From UBA10649 sp963700745 (GTDB lineage: Bacteria > Actinomycetota > Actinomycetes > S36-B12), in NCBI GenBank assembly GCA_963700745.1, contig CAVOYT010000001.1, positions 62,001 to 126,000 on the forward strand: a DNA stretch of 64,000 nt, read 5' to 3'. Every line of letters begins with the position of its first letter. Within the stretch, counting starts at the first letter, position 1. The notes beneath the pieces are model-generated. The model ran no database searches. It was not told the origin of the DNA and was given only the letters and a program-made list of their open reading frames with translations. This document shows, piece by piece, positions 49,221 to 58,103 of this stretch. The position numbers and the translations under genes were made by a program.

Positions 49221-49681
49221 TGCCCAGTGTTGAGGAACGTCTTGCCGCCATGGGGCTGACCGTGCACGAGGTCGTCCCGCCCCTCGCCGCCTACGTCCCC
49301 GCCGTGGTCAGCGGGCGCTACGTGTACACCTCCGGGCAGTTGCCCATCGTCGACGGCACTCTCGTCGCCACCGGCAAGGTGGGCGCCGAGGTCACGCCGG
49401 AGCGGGCCACCGAGCTGGCGGCGATCTGCGCGCTCAATGCCATCGCCGCCGTGAAGTCCGTCGCGCTGCTCGAGTCGGTCGTCCGCGTGGTCAAGGTCGT
49501 GGGGTTCGTGGCCAGTGCGCCTGACTTCACCGGCCAGCCTGGCGTCATCAACGGCGCCAGCAACCTGCTGCTCGAGGCGTTCGGCGATTTCGGGGCTCAT
49601 GCTCGCTCGGCGGTCGGTGTCGCCGCGCTCCCGATGGATGCGCCCGTCGAGGTCGAGATCATCGTCGAGCTTGCCGACTAG
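49220..49681 (+). CDS. RidA family protein (reactive intermediate deaminase-like)
   Basis: 153 residues: YVPAVVSGRYVYTSGQLP, IAAVKSVALLESVVRVVKVVG and AHARSAVGVAALPMDAPVEVE. RidA proteins hydrolyse 2-aminoacrylate and related enamines. The catalytic Arg of classical RidA (R105-type) aligns near the ARSAVGV motif; this longer version is the Rv3678c type. Intact. Confidence 0.88.
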   Translation: MPSVEERLAAMGLTVHEVVPPLAAYVPAVVSGRYVYTSGQLPIVDGTLVATGKVGAEVTPERATELAAICALNAIAAVKSVALLESVVRVVKVVGFVASAPDFTGQPGVINGASNLLLEAFGDFGAHARSAVGVAALPMDAPVEVEIIVELAD

Positions 49682-50431
49682 GTGACCGGCACGGTTCGAC
49701 CGGCCGCCACCGTCGTCCTGCTGCGCGACACGGATGCCGGGCTCGAGACATTCATCATGCGCCGGGTGGCGTCCATGGCGTTCGCACCCAACATGCACGT
49801 CTTCCCCGGTGGTCGCGTCGACGACGTCGACATCCGCGAGCGGGTGCACTTCACGACGACGGACGTCGCCGGGCTCGCGGAGCGCGGCAGCGCCGACGAG
49901 GACGGCATCCGCGCCCTGTACTCCTGCGCGGTGCGGGAGACCGCCGAGGAGGCGGACATCTCGATCGCCGACCGCGACGCTGAGGGCAGGCTGGTCATCG
50001 ACCCGGCGGTCCTGCCCATCGTCGATCACTGGGTGACTCCGGAGACCGAGTCGCACCGATATGACGTGCGCTTCTTCGCGGCGGCCGTGGCCGACGGTCG
50101 GGCGAGACTGGTCACGAGCGAGGCCGATCAGGCGGGCTGGATCACCCCGGCGGCGGCCCTCGCGCAGTTCGCCGCAGGACGCATGGCGATGCTCCCGCCG
50201 ACGGAGGCGGTGCTGGAGCGACTCCTGGCGTTTGGTACCGCTGCGGACTTCCTGAGTGACGCCGTTCAGCGGCCGGTCGTGCCGCTGCTCCCGCGGCAGC
50301 TCGTCGACGACCAGGGCCGGTTGCGCTGGGCTCTCGTGCACGACCGCACCGGTGAGGTGCTGGTCGACCGGATCCGGATGCCGCACACCCGCGAGACGGA
50401 TGGCCGGCCGACGACGGAGGGCCCGTCATGA
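49682..50431 (+). CDS. NUDIX hydrolase
   Basis: 249 residues; GTG directly abuts the ridA stop. VFPGGRVDD and, after an insertion of about 30 residues, CAVRETAEEADI form the split NUDIX box of the Nudix_19/peroxisomal-type enzymes. Such proteins hydrolyse nucleoside-diphosphate-linked compounds, including CoA esters. The 3' end overlaps the MBL gene by ATGA. Confidence 0.85.
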   Translation: MTGTVRPAATVVLLRDTDAGLETFIMRRVASMAFAPNMHVFPGGRVDDVDIRERVHFTTTDVAGLAERGSADEDGIRALYSCAVRETAEEADISIADRDAEGRLVIDPAVLPIVDHWVTPETESHRYDVRFFAAAVADGRARLVTSEADQAGWITPAAALAQFAAGRMAMLPPTEAVLERLLAFGTAADFLSDAVQRPVVPLLPRQLVDDQGRLRWALVHDRTGEVLVDRIRMPHTRETDGRPTTEGPS

Positions 50432-51252
50432 GCGGCCACGTCCTGCCCCTGATCGGCTCCACGGCCGCTTGGCACGGCGGGGCGGTCACCCCGTCCGCCG
50501 AGTGCGTCCTCGCGCCGAACCCCTCCCCGTGGACGCTGGACGGCACCAACACCTGGCTGCTGACGGCGCCCGGGAGCTCCCTGGCGGCGGTCGTCGACCC
50601 GGGTCCGTCGGACGAGGCGCACCTTGCGGCTGTCCGTGCGCTCGCTGATGCTCACGGCGTCCGGATCGCGGTGGTCCTGCTGACCCACGGGCACATCGAT
50701 CACTCCGAGGGCGCGCGCGCCTTCGCCGAGTCGGTCGGCGCCGGGGTGCGGGCCCTTGACCCCGCGCATCGGCTGGGATCCGAGGGACTGGCGGCCGGCG
50801 ACGTGGTCCGCCTGGGCGACTGGGAGGTCGAGGTCGTCGGCACGCCGGGGCATACGACGGACAGCGTGTCCTTCCTGCTGCGCCACGACCATGCGCTGCT
50901 GACCGGCGACACCGTCCTGGGCCGCGGCACGTCGCTTGTCGCCTGGCCGGACGGACGCCTGGGCGACTACCTGGACAGTCTGCGGCGGCTGAGGGACCTG
51001 ACCGCGGAGGTCGGGCTCGGGCACCTGCTGCCCGGGCACGGCCCGGCGATCTCATCCCCGGCCGAGACGATCCAGGCCTACCTGGATCACCGGCGGGCCC
51101 GGCTGGCCGAGGTCGAGGCCGTCGTCGAGTCGGGCGTCACCGATGCGGCGGCGATCGTGGCGATCGTGTACGCCGACGTGCCCCGCGAGGTGTGGCCGGC
51201 CGCGGAGCTCACCGTCCGCGCGCAGCTGGAGTACCTGTCCCACCCTCGTTGA
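50428..51252 (+). CDS. MBL-fold hydrolase (LACTB2-like)
   Basis: 274 residues: APNPSPWTLDGTNTWLL, THGHIDHSEGARAF (metal site), VVGTPGHTTDSVSF, LTGDTVLGRG and LLPGHGPAI, followed by a helical C-terminal domain. Close to LACTB2-type proteins, which can act as endoribonucleases; the mycobacterial counterpart is Rv3677c by position. Intact. Confidence 0.9.
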   Translation: MSGHVLPLIGSTAAWHGGAVTPSAECVLAPNPSPWTLDGTNTWLLTAPGSSLAAVVDPGPSDEAHLAAVRALADAHGVRIAVVLLTHGHIDHSEGARAFAESVGAGVRALDPAHRLGSEGLAAGDVVRLGDWEVEVVGTPGHTTDSVSFLLRHDHALLTGDTVLGRGTSLVAWPDGRLGDYLDSLRRLRDLTAEVGLGHLLPGHGPAISSPAETIQAYLDHRRARLAEVEAVVESGVTDAAAIVAIVYADVPREVWPAAELTVRAQLEYLSHPR

Positions 51253-51308
51253 CCGTGCAGTTGTTGGGCGTTCAGGGCGACGCGGGACCCCAACGACTGC
51301 ACGGTCAA
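51249..51308. terminator. bidirectional 20-bp hairpin between the MBL gene and crp
   Basis: Arms 51249-51268 and 51289-51308 match at 19 of 20 positions (ttgaccgtgcag...). The left arm includes the MBL stop codon. Confidence 0.8.
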
Positions 51309-51323
51309 CGAAGGGGGCGGTGC

Positions 51324-51998
51324 TTATCGGGCTCGGCGGCCCAGGCGCTCGACGTCCAGGATCAGCACCTGCCGGGACTCCAGGCGGATCCAGCCGCGCT
51401 GGGCGAAGTCGGCAAGCGCCTTGTTCACCGTCTCGCGGGAGGCCCCGACCAGCTGGGCGAGTTCCTCCTGCGTCATGTCGTGGGTGACCATCAGGCCCTC
51501 AGGGGTGACGGCGCCGAACTTCTCCCCGAGGTCCATGAGGGCCTTGGCCACGCGACCGGGGACGTCCGAGAAGACCAGGTCGGCCATCGCCTCGTTGGTG
51601 CGTCGAAGGCGCCGCGCGAGCGCCATCAGCAGCGCGGCGGCGACCTCGGGTCGACCGGACAGCCAGGGCTTGAGCTGGTCGTGGCCCAGGCCGAGCACGG
51701 TCGCATCCGTGAGGGCCGTGGCGGTCGACGTGCGAAGTCCCGGATCGAAGAGACTCAGCTCGCCGAACATCTCGCCTGGGCCCAGCACGCCGAGCAGTGA
51801 CTCCCGGCCGTCATTCGACGTCTGGCCGAGCTTCACCTTGCCCTCGACGATCACGAACATGTGGTCGCCGGGCTCGCCCTCGTGGAAGAGGACCGCTCCC
51901 TTGGGGAACTCTGTCGCGGTGAGCGAGGCTCGCAGGGCAGCCGCGCCCTCGGCGTCGAGCGCCGCGAACAGCGGGGACTGCATGAAGGCATCGTCCAC
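51324..51998 (-). CDS. Crp/Fnr-family transcriptional regulator (Crp/GlxR type)
   Basis: 224 residues, the same length as M. tuberculosis Crp (Rv3676). cAMP-binding barrel with GDHMFVIVEGKVKLGQ and PGEMFGELSLFDPGLRTSTATALTD, hinge helix, and HTH MTQEELAQLVGASRETVNKALADF. GTG start after GGAGATGTC. Probably a global cAMP-dependent regulator. Divergent from nth; intact. Confidence 0.93.
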   Translation of the reverse strand: MDDAFMQSPLFAALDAEGAAALRASLTATEFPKGAVLFHEGEPGDHMFVIVEGKVKLGQTSNDGRESLLGVLGPGEMFGELSLFDPGLRTSTATALTDATVLGLGHDQLKPWLSGRPEVAAALLMALARRLRRTNEAMADLVFSDVPGRVAKALMDLGEKFGAVTPEGLMVTHDMTQEELAQLVGASRETVNKALADFAQRGWIRLESRQVLILDVERLGRRAR

Positions 51999-52102
51999 GA
52001 CATCTCCTTCCCGGACCGGTGGGTACGCGCATTCTGTCGTATTCGCCCCGGCGCGCCACCACCGCAGGCCCGCATGGGGGAACGGCCACTTACGCTAGCG
52101 AC

Positions 52103-52825
52103 ATGTCACGGTCGTCGGTGAAGGCGCAGTCGCTGGATCCGACGGTCCTGAAGAGGCGGGCCCGCAAGGTTTACCGCGTCCTGGGAGAGACCTACCCCGA
52201 TGCCCACTGCGAGCTTGACTTCACCACGCCCCTCGAGCTCCTCGTCGCCACGATCCTGAGCGCGCAGTGCACCGACCAGCGGGTCAACTCGGTGACTCCG
52301 GCCCTCTTCCGCCGGTATCCCGATGCCGCCGCCTATGCCGCCGCACGTCGCGAGGACCTCGAGGCGCTGATCACGCCCACGGGCTTCTTCCGGCAGAAGG
52401 CCAAGACGCTCCAGGCGCTGGGTGAGGCGTTGTGCCATCGATTCGGGGGCGAGGTGCCGGCCAAGCTGGACGACCTGGTGACCTTGCCGGGCGTGGGCCG
52501 CAAGACCGCCAACGTCGTGCTGGGCGACGCCTTCGGGGTTCCGGGCATCACGGTCGACACGCACCTGGGTCGGCTCGCCCGCCGCTTCGGCTGGACCGAG
52601 GAGACGGACCCCGAGAAGGTCGAGGCCGCGCTCATGGTGCTCTTCCCGCGCAAGGACTGGACGCTGCTGTCCCATCGCGTGATCTGGCACGGCCGGCGCC
52701 GGTGCCATGCTCGCCGCCCGGCGTGCGGTGCCTGCCCCGTCGCCCGCTGGTGCCCGTCGTTCGGCGAGGGTCCGACGGATGCCGCGGAGGCGGCACGCCT
52801 GGTCAAGGACTCGGGGCGGGCCTGA
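52103..52825 (+). CDS. nth: endonuclease III
   Basis: 240 residues: ELLVATILSAQCTDQRVN, helix-hairpin-helix LPGVGRKTANVVL with the catalytic Lys, catalytic Asp in ITVDTHLGRLARR, and the [4Fe-4S] C-x6-C-x2-C-x5-C at CHARRPACGACPVARWC. Removes oxidised pyrimidines and nicks AP sites in base-excision repair. A NUDIX gene follows two bases after the stop. Confidence 0.95.
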   Translation: MSRSSVKAQSLDPTVLKRRARKVYRVLGETYPDAHCELDFTTPLELLVATILSAQCTDQRVNSVTPALFRRYPDAAAYAAARREDLEALITPTGFFRQKAKTLQALGEALCHRFGGEVPAKLDDLVTLPGVGRKTANVVLGDAFGVPGITVDTHLGRLARRFGWTEETDPEKVEAALMVLFPRKDWTLLSHRVIWHGRRRCHARRPACGACPVARWCPSFGEGPTDAAEAARLVKDSGRA

Positions 52826-52827
52826 TC

Positions 52828-53496
52828 GTGACGTGGTCGCGCACGGGGTGGGTGGACGCCGAGGCCGTCGGTGAGATCCCGGCCTGGCTGCGCCCCGTGG
52901 CCGACGTCGCAGGAACTGTCACGGCCGAGGAGCTCACGCGCTTCGTGCCACCCCACGGCGAGGGCCGCCATTCGGCCGTGCTGATCCTGTTCAGTGGCGA
53001 CCGCGATCTGCTGCTCATCCAGCGGGCCAGCACGATGCGCTCGCATGCCGGTCAGCCCGCGTTCCCGGGCGGTGCGGTGGACGAGGACGACGAGGACGCT
53101 TCCGGAGCGGCCCTGCGCGAGGCCCGTGAGGAGACGGGGCTGGATTCGTCGGGCGTACTCGTGTTCGGCGCCCTGCCGGACCTATGGGTGCCGATCACGA
53201 ACTACGTGGTGACCCCCGTCCTCGGGTTCTGGCGCGAGCCGTCGCCGGTGTCGGCCATGGACCCAGCCGAGGTGTCCAGCGTGCACCGGGTGCCGATCGC
53301 CGACCTCGTCGCGCCAGCCAACCGTTGCCGGGTCCTGCACCCGTCGGGGTTCATCGGGCCGGCCTTCGACGTGAGCGGCCTGCTGGTGTGGGGATTCACG
53401 GCCGGCCTGATCTCGGGGCTGCTGGACCGCGTCGGCTGGTCCGAGCCGTGGAACGAGGACCGAGTGGTGCCCCTCGACGTTCCCCCGGACCTGTGA
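52828..53496 (+). CDS. NUDIX hydrolase, CoA pyrophosphatase type
   Basis: 222 residues, GTG start. The HAGQPAFPGG block before the NUDIX box and GALREAREETGL-like box (AALREAREETGLD) are the UPF0035/CoA-pyrophosphatase signature. Expected to split CoA or related derivatives. The mycobacterial counterpart at this position is Rv3672c. One base separates it from marP. Intact. Confidence 0.87.
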   Translation: MTWSRTGWVDAEAVGEIPAWLRPVADVAGTVTAEELTRFVPPHGEGRHSAVLILFSGDRDLLLIQRASTMRSHAGQPAFPGGAVDEDDEDASGAALREAREETGLDSSGVLVFGALPDLWVPITNYVVTPVLGFWREPSPVSAMDPAEVSSVHRVPIADLVAPANRCRVLHPSGFIGPAFDVSGLLVWGFTAGLISGLLDRVGWSEPWNEDRVVPLDVPPDL

Positions 53497-53497
53497 C

Positions 53498-54691
53498 ATG
53501 AACCTCGTCGACTGGATCCTCATCGGCGCGGTCATCGTGTTCGCGTGGGCGGGTTGGCACCGTGGATTCGTCGCGGGGCTGCTGTCCTTCGTGGGGTTCC
53601 TCGGGGGCGGACTGGCCGCGGCGTTCATCCTCCCGTCGATCATCGACGCCCTCATCGAGACTGAGTGGCTGCGCATCGTCACGCTGGGAGTCGGCATCCT
53701 CGCGGCCGCACTGCTGGGCCAGTTCGGCGCGTCCATCCTGGGGGACAGGCTGCGCGGGGTCATCTCCTGGAAGCCCGCGCGTGCCGTGGACAACGCTGCC
53801 GGCGCGGGTCTCAACGTGCTCGCCCTCGCACTGGTCGTGTGGATCGTCGCGAGTGCCCTGGCCTTCCTGCCGGTCACGATGGTCTCGCAGCAGGTGTCCC
53901 AGTCACGGGTACTCGTCGCCCTCGACTCGATCGTCCCACCGGGGGCGCGCAACGCCTTCGGGGATCTTCGCGACCTGGTGGGGGCCACCGGCGTGCCCAG
54001 GATCTTCTCGGGACTGGCACAGATCACCGGACCGGATGTGGACCCGCCCGATCCGGCCGCTGTCACGGCGGCGGTGGACGACGCTCGAGACTCCGTCGTA
54101 CAGGTATTCGGAGACGCTCCCGACTGCGCCGCGTCGGTGAGCGGTTCCGGCTTCGCGTTCACTCGGAATCGCGTGCTGACGAACGCCCACGTGGTCGCGG
54201 GCGTGGAGGACATTCGGGTGCGCAGCCGGCTGGATGAGCCGGGGCTCGCGGCCAGGGTGGTCTACTTCGACCCGGCCACGGATGTCGCCGTGCTGGCCGT
54301 GAAGGGGCTTGACGCCCCGCCGCTGGCGTTCGCACCCGACCTGGCCGCATCGGGCGACCCGGTGGTGGTCGCCGGGTTCCCGCAGTCGAGCCCGTACCGC
54401 GCGGAGCCGGCTCGGGTCCGCACGGTCGTCACCGCGATGGGCGATGACATCTACGGGGTGGCCGGCGTGGAGCGCGAGGTGTATGCGATCCGCGGGACGG
54501 TACTGCCGGGCAACAGCGGGGGACCGCTGCTTCGCCCGGACGGCCTGGTCGTCGGCCTCGTCTTCGGGGCCGACGAGCAGGCTGAGGCGACCGGCTATGC
54601 CTTGACGGCCGCCGAGCTGTCGGAGGCGATGACGGCCGGGGTGGCGTCGGACGTGTCCGTCGGGAACGGGACCTGCCGGATCCGGGACTGA
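53498..54691 (+). CDS. marP: MarP-type membrane serine protease
   Basis: 397 residues, identical in length to Rv3671c as remembered. Four N-terminal membrane helices (CvpA-like, residues about 5-125) lead to a trypsin-like periplasmic domain with His231 (TNAHVVAG), Asp262 (PATDVAVL) and Ser340 (LPGNSGGPLL). Cys210 and Cys393 sit where the MarP disulfide is found. MarP protects mycobacteria at low pH and during oxidative stress by processing envelope proteins. Its 3' 97 bases overlap the convergent MFS gene. Confidence 0.92.
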   Translation: MNLVDWILIGAVIVFAWAGWHRGFVAGLLSFVGFLGGGLAAAFILPSIIDALIETEWLRIVTLGVGILAAALLGQFGASILGDRLRGVISWKPARAVDNAAGAGLNVLALALVVWIVASALAFLPVTMVSQQVSQSRVLVALDSIVPPGARNAFGDLRDLVGATGVPRIFSGLAQITGPDVDPPDPAAVTAAVDDARDSVVQVFGDAPDCAASVSGSGFAFTRNRVLTNAHVVAGVEDIRVRSRLDEPGLAARVVYFDPATDVAVLAVKGLDAPPLAFAPDLAASGDPVVVAGFPQSSPYRAEPARVRTVVTAMGDDIYGVAGVEREVYAIRGTVLPGNSGGPLLRPDGLVVGLVFGADEQAEATGYALTAAELSEAMTAGVASDVSVGNGTCRIRD

Positions 54692-56229
54692 CGCGCCGGC
54701 AGGAACACCAGGGCGATGACCGCGCCCGTCGCTGCCACGGCGGCGGCGACCAGCGAGCCCATCGCCAGTCCGTCGACGAAGGACTGCTGCGCGACCCGAA
54801 CGACCTCGGCGCCGACGTCCCCCGGGAGGGCCTGGGCGGTGGCCAGCGCGGCCGCCATGGACTCTCCGGCGGAGTCGATCACCTGCTGCGGCAGGCCGAG
54901 TGGCTCGAGCGCGGTGACCAGGTTCGCGCCGTAGATGCTGGCGAAGACCGACCCGACGACCGCGACGCCCAGGGTGCCGCCGAACTCGCGGGTCGTGTCG
55001 TTCACGGCCGACCCGACGCCGGCCTTGTCCTCCGGCAGGGCGCCCATGATCGACTCGGTCGCCGGGCCGGTGGTCAGGCCGAGCCCGATGGCGATGGTGA
55101 CCATGCTGATGACGGTCAGGCCGACGTATGGCGTGTCGACCTCGATGGTCGAGGCGAGGACGAAGCCGAACGCCATGACGGCGAGCCCGCTGGCCACGAC
55201 GAGCTTGGATCCCCAGCGGTGCATCGCGACGATGGCCAGGGGAGAGGTCACGCCGGTGGCGATCGCGAACGGCAGGGTGCGCAGTCCGGCCTCCAGGGGT
55301 GAGTAGCCCTGCACCAGCTGCAGGTACTGCGTGATGAGGAAGATGAAGCCGAACAGGGAGAAGAACGCGGCGGTCACCGACAGGCTCGCGGCGCTGAACC
55401 GGGCATTGCGGAACAGATTGACGTCGAGCAGCGGGTGGGCGAGTCGACGCTCCCAGGCGACGAACACCGCGAGCAGGATCACGCCGACGGCGCCGCCGAT
55501 CATGACCAGCGAGTCGGTCCAGCCGCGGTGGGGCGCCTCGATGATGGACCACACGATCAGGGCCACACCGGCCGCCGACAGGGCCAGGCCGAGATGGTCC
55601 ATGGCTCCCGTCTGGGGATCCCGCGAGGTGGGAATGAGGAACCAGCCCGCGATGATGGCGATCGCCGCCAGCGGCAGGTTGACGAGGAAGATCGATCCCC
55701 AGGCGAAGTGCTCGAGCAGGTAGCCGCCGGTGACCGGGCCGAGGGCAACCGCGAGGCCGGTGCAGGCGGACCAGATCCCGATGGCCGTGGCCCGCTCACG
55801 ACGATCCGAGAAGACGTTGACCAGGATCGCCAGCGTCGCCGGGAACACGAACGCCGCGCCGACACCCATCAGGGCCCGCGCTCCAATGAGCTGGGTCGAC
55901 GTGGTCGCCATCGCGGCGAGGGCGGACGTCCCCGCGAAGAGGACCAGCCCGAGCTGGAGGGCCAGCTTCCTGCCGAAGCGATCGCCGAAGTGCCCGAAGG
56001 CGAGCAGCAGGGCGCTGAACACGAGCGTGTACGCATCCACGATCCACTGGAGCTCGGTGGTGGAGGCGTCCAGTTCGGTGCTGAGGGTCGGCAGGGCGAC
56101 GTTCACGATCGTGTTGTCGATCACGACCATCAGCAGGCTCAGGCACAGGACGGCGAGGATCGCCCATCGACGTCGATGGGCGAGCGTCTGGAGGCGGGTG
56201 TTCCGCGGGCTCGTGGCGGTGATGGTCAT
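54595..56229 (-). CDS. MFS drug efflux transporter, DHA2 (14-TMS) family
   Basis: 544 residues, intact: VVIDNTIVNVALPTLSTEL (motif D), LLAFGHFGDRFGRKLAL (motif A), GPVTGGYLLEHFAW (motif C) and about 14 helices, ending in a Ser/Ala-rich tail. Homologues export quinolones, dyes or antibiotics using the proton gradient. Divergent from a TetR gene with an AT-rich operator between. Its 3' end lies inside the convergent marP gene. Confidence 0.9.
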   Translation of the reverse strand: MTITATSPRNTRLQTLAHRRRWAILAVLCLSLLMVVIDNTIVNVALPTLSTELDASTTELQWIVDAYTLVFSALLLAFGHFGDRFGRKLALQLGLVLFAGTSALAAMATTSTQLIGARALMGVGAAFVFPATLAILVNVFSDRRERATAIGIWSACTGLAVALGPVTGGYLLEHFAWGSIFLVNLPLAAIAIIAGWFLIPTSRDPQTGAMDHLGLALSAAGVALIVWSIIEAPHRGWTDSLVMIGGAVGVILLAVFVAWERRLAHPLLDVNLFRNARFSAASLSVTAAFFSLFGFIFLITQYLQLVQGYSPLEAGLRTLPFAIATGVTSPLAIVAMHRWGSKLVVASGLAVMAFGFVLASTIEVDTPYVGLTVISMVTIAIGLGLTTGPATESIMGALPEDKAGVGSAVNDTTREFGGTLGVAVVGSVFASIYGANLVTALEPLGLPQQVIDSAGESMAAALATAQALPGDVGAEVVRVAQQSFVDGLAMGSLVAAAVAATGAVIALVFLPARQSRIRQVPFPTDTSDATPAVIASDSSAAVKA

Positions 56230-56281
56230 GTCGGCTCCTATATAACAATGTTCTATATTGGTAGTACGTTATACTAGAGAC
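56230..56281. promoter_or_regulatory. TetR operator/promoter region between the efflux gene and tetR
   Basis: 52 bases, strikingly AT-rich. Two overlapping dyads: tataaca-a-tgttctata (about 56240-56256) and tagta-N5-tacta (56261-56275). TATACT (56270-56275) is a -10 candidate that would make the tetR mRNA almost leaderless; on the other strand a TAGGAG ribosome site precedes the efflux ATG. Typical place for repressor binding. Confidence 0.65.
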
Positions 56282-56884
56282 ATGACACGAGCGCAACCCC
56301 CCGCCCGGACCCGAACGGCGAGCGCGGACGTCACCGATTCCCTGCTCCAGTCCGCGCTCGAGCTCCTTGGGGACGGCGGAACCGAGGCCATCACCGTGCG
56401 GGCGGTCGCCGCCCACGCCGGCGTCGCGCCGATGGGCGTCTACTCGCGGTTCGGTGGCAAGGACGGCCTCCTCGAGGCCCTCTTCGTCCAGGGCTTCGAC
56501 GCCCTCCACGAGGCGATCAGCGCCGCGAGCGGCCCCGATGCGCTGAGTCGACTGCGCCGCGGCTGCGGGGCCTACCGGGCCTTCGCGCTCGACCACGCCC
56601 ATCTGTACCAGCTCATGTTCCAGCAGATGCTCGAGCTCGAACTGTCCGACGAGGCGCTCGAGCGCGCAGCGGCAACCTTCGGGGAACTCGTGAGCCGGGT
56701 GGCTGATGCCATGGAGTCCGGTCAGCTCGCGCCCGGCGATGACGTGGAGGTCGCTCAGCAGATCTGGAGCGTCATCCACGGCTCCGCGAGCCTGGACCTG
56801 GCGGGCATCGGCTTCACCGCCGACGCCGAGCAGACCTTCGACGACATGCTCGACGCGCTGCTGCGCGGCCTGGCCTCGTCCTAG
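56282..56884 (+). CDS. TetR-family transcriptional repressor
   Basis: 200 residues. N-terminal HTH: LLQSALELLGDGGTEAITVRAVAAHAGVAPM..., with VYSRFGGKDGLLEALF. The C-terminal ligand domain belongs to the TetR_C_13/WHG-type group. Probably represses the divergent efflux gene and itself, released by the exported drug. Its stop overlaps the convergent GGDEF gene by four bases. Confidence 0.9.
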   Translation: MTRAQPPARTRTASADVTDSLLQSALELLGDGGTEAITVRAVAAHAGVAPMGVYSRFGGKDGLLEALFVQGFDALHEAISAASGPDALSRLRRGCGAYRAFALDHAHLYQLMFQQMLELELSDEALERAAATFGELVSRVADAMESGQLAPGDDVEVAQQIWSVIHGSASLDLAGIGFTADAEQTFDDMLDALLRGLASS

Positions 56885-57561
56885 GCGGGATCCCCGACCG
56901 CCCGCGCGCAGACCACCCGATCTCCCCCGGCGGCCTTGGCCTCGTACATGGCCCGATCGGCTCGGCGCAGGGCGTCCTCCGGATCCTCCCCGAGTCGTTG
57001 CACCGTGACCCCGATGCTGGCCGATGGGTAGACCGTCTCGGCGTCGAAGTCGATCGGCTGCCTGATGGCCGCAAGCGCCTTGTCGGCCACGGTCTCGACG
57101 CCGTCGCAGTCATGAATGCCGCTGAGCAGGACGAGGATCTCGTCGCCGCCCATCCGCACGACCAGATCCTCACTGCGAACCACTCCCGCCAGGCGCGTGG
57201 CGAGGGTCTGGAGGAGCAGGTCGCCGGCCGAGTGGCCGAGGGTGTCGTTGACGTCCTTGAACCGATCGAGGTCCATGCTGATGACGCCCACGTGGGCACC
57301 GGTACGGGGCGTGAGCTCTCGTCTGGCCGTCATCCAGTCCTGAAGGGCGCGCCGGTTGGACAGGCCGGTCAGTTCGTCGTGGGCCGACTGGTGGGTGAGC
57401 TGCGCGACCGCGGAGTTGAGGGAGGTGTTCACGGCCCACAGCTCCCGGCTCTTGGTCTCCAGCAGGTGCTCGGCCTCCTGGCGCGCGGCACGTTCCCGCG
57501 CCAGCCGGCGCTCCAGCTGTTCCACCCGCTTCTCGAGCGCGGCAACGTCGTCCGAGGTCAT
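56881..57561 (-). CDS. diguanylate cyclase (GGDEF domain) paired with H-NOX
   Basis: 226 residues. An N-terminal coiled coil (residues about 5-58) leads to HDELTGLSNRRAL and the active-site loop GGDEI (138-142), with RSED (129-132) exactly five residues before it, i.e. an RxxD inhibitory site. So it should make c-di-GMP from GTP and be product-inhibited. No membrane segment or other sensor, so its input is likely the H-NOX protein, whose stop overlaps this start (ATGA). Confidence 0.92.
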   Translation of the reverse strand: MTSDDVAALEKRVEQLERRLARERAARQEAEHLLETKSRELWAVNTSLNSAVAQLTHQSAHDELTGLSNRRALQDWMTARRELTPRTGAHVGVISMDLDRFKDVNDTLGHSAGDLLLQTLATRLAGVVRSEDLVVRMGGDEILVLLSGIHDCDGVETVADKALAAIRQPIDFDAETVYPSASIGVTVQRLGEDPEDALRRADRAMYEAKAAGGDRVVCARAVGDPA

Positions 57562-58103
57562 GCGGGCTCGCGGGTGATCGTGAAGCGGCTGCGTGAGCCG
57601 TCGTCCGAGAGATCCTCACGGACCACCGCAGCTGGACAGTCGAAGTGCGCGAGGGTCCCCTGGATGAGTCCCTCGGCGAGGTCCGCCAGTCCTCGCGGCG
57701 ACGCGTACTCGAGCTCGAGCCTGTCCGGCGACACCCTGGATACCCGCATGGAGGGCAGCTGGGCGTCGGGGTACAGCTTGCGGACCTCGGCGTGGATGAC
57801 GGACTCGATGCTCTGGAGGAAGTCCAGCGCATCCGCCCCCTCCCCGAAGAACTCCGGGTACAGCTCGTGGAACCGGCCGAACAAGTGCTCGCCGTAGGTG
57901 TTCAGGAGGACGGGAATCGGCGCGTCCACGCGCTCGGACAGGGCGCCCAGGAGCGCGGTCATCTCGCTGGCGGGGTACGTCCCGACGGCGGTGTAGGCGC
58001 CCGACGTCGTCAGATCGCTGGCCTCGATGATGTCGTCGACCACATCCGGTGAGTACGTGGCATCGACCATGTCGAGGAACTCCGTGAAGACCACGCCCTT
58101 CAT
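57558..58103 (-). CDS. H-NOX (haem NO-binding) protein
   Basis: 181 residues: KGVVFTEFLDMVDATYSPD at the start, proximal haem-ligand His104 (QSIESVIHAEVRKLYPDAQLP region) and the haem-propionate motif Y133-x-S-x-R137 in LEYASPRG. The distal pocket position that holds Tyr in O2-binding H-NOX (about residue 142) is Leu, predicting an NO-selective sensor. Soluble, stand-alone. Coupled by ATGA overlaps to DUF309 upstream and to the GGDEF protein downstream. Intact. Confidence 0.92.
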   Translation of the reverse strand: MKGVVFTEFLDMVDATYSPDVVDDIIEASDLTTSGAYTAVGTYPASEMTALLGALSERVDAPIPVLLNTYGEHLFGRFHELYPEFFGEGADALDFLQSIESVIHAEVRKLYPDAQLPSMRVSRVSPDRLELEYASPRGLADLAEGLIQGTLAHFDCPAAVVREDLSDDGSRSRFTITREPA

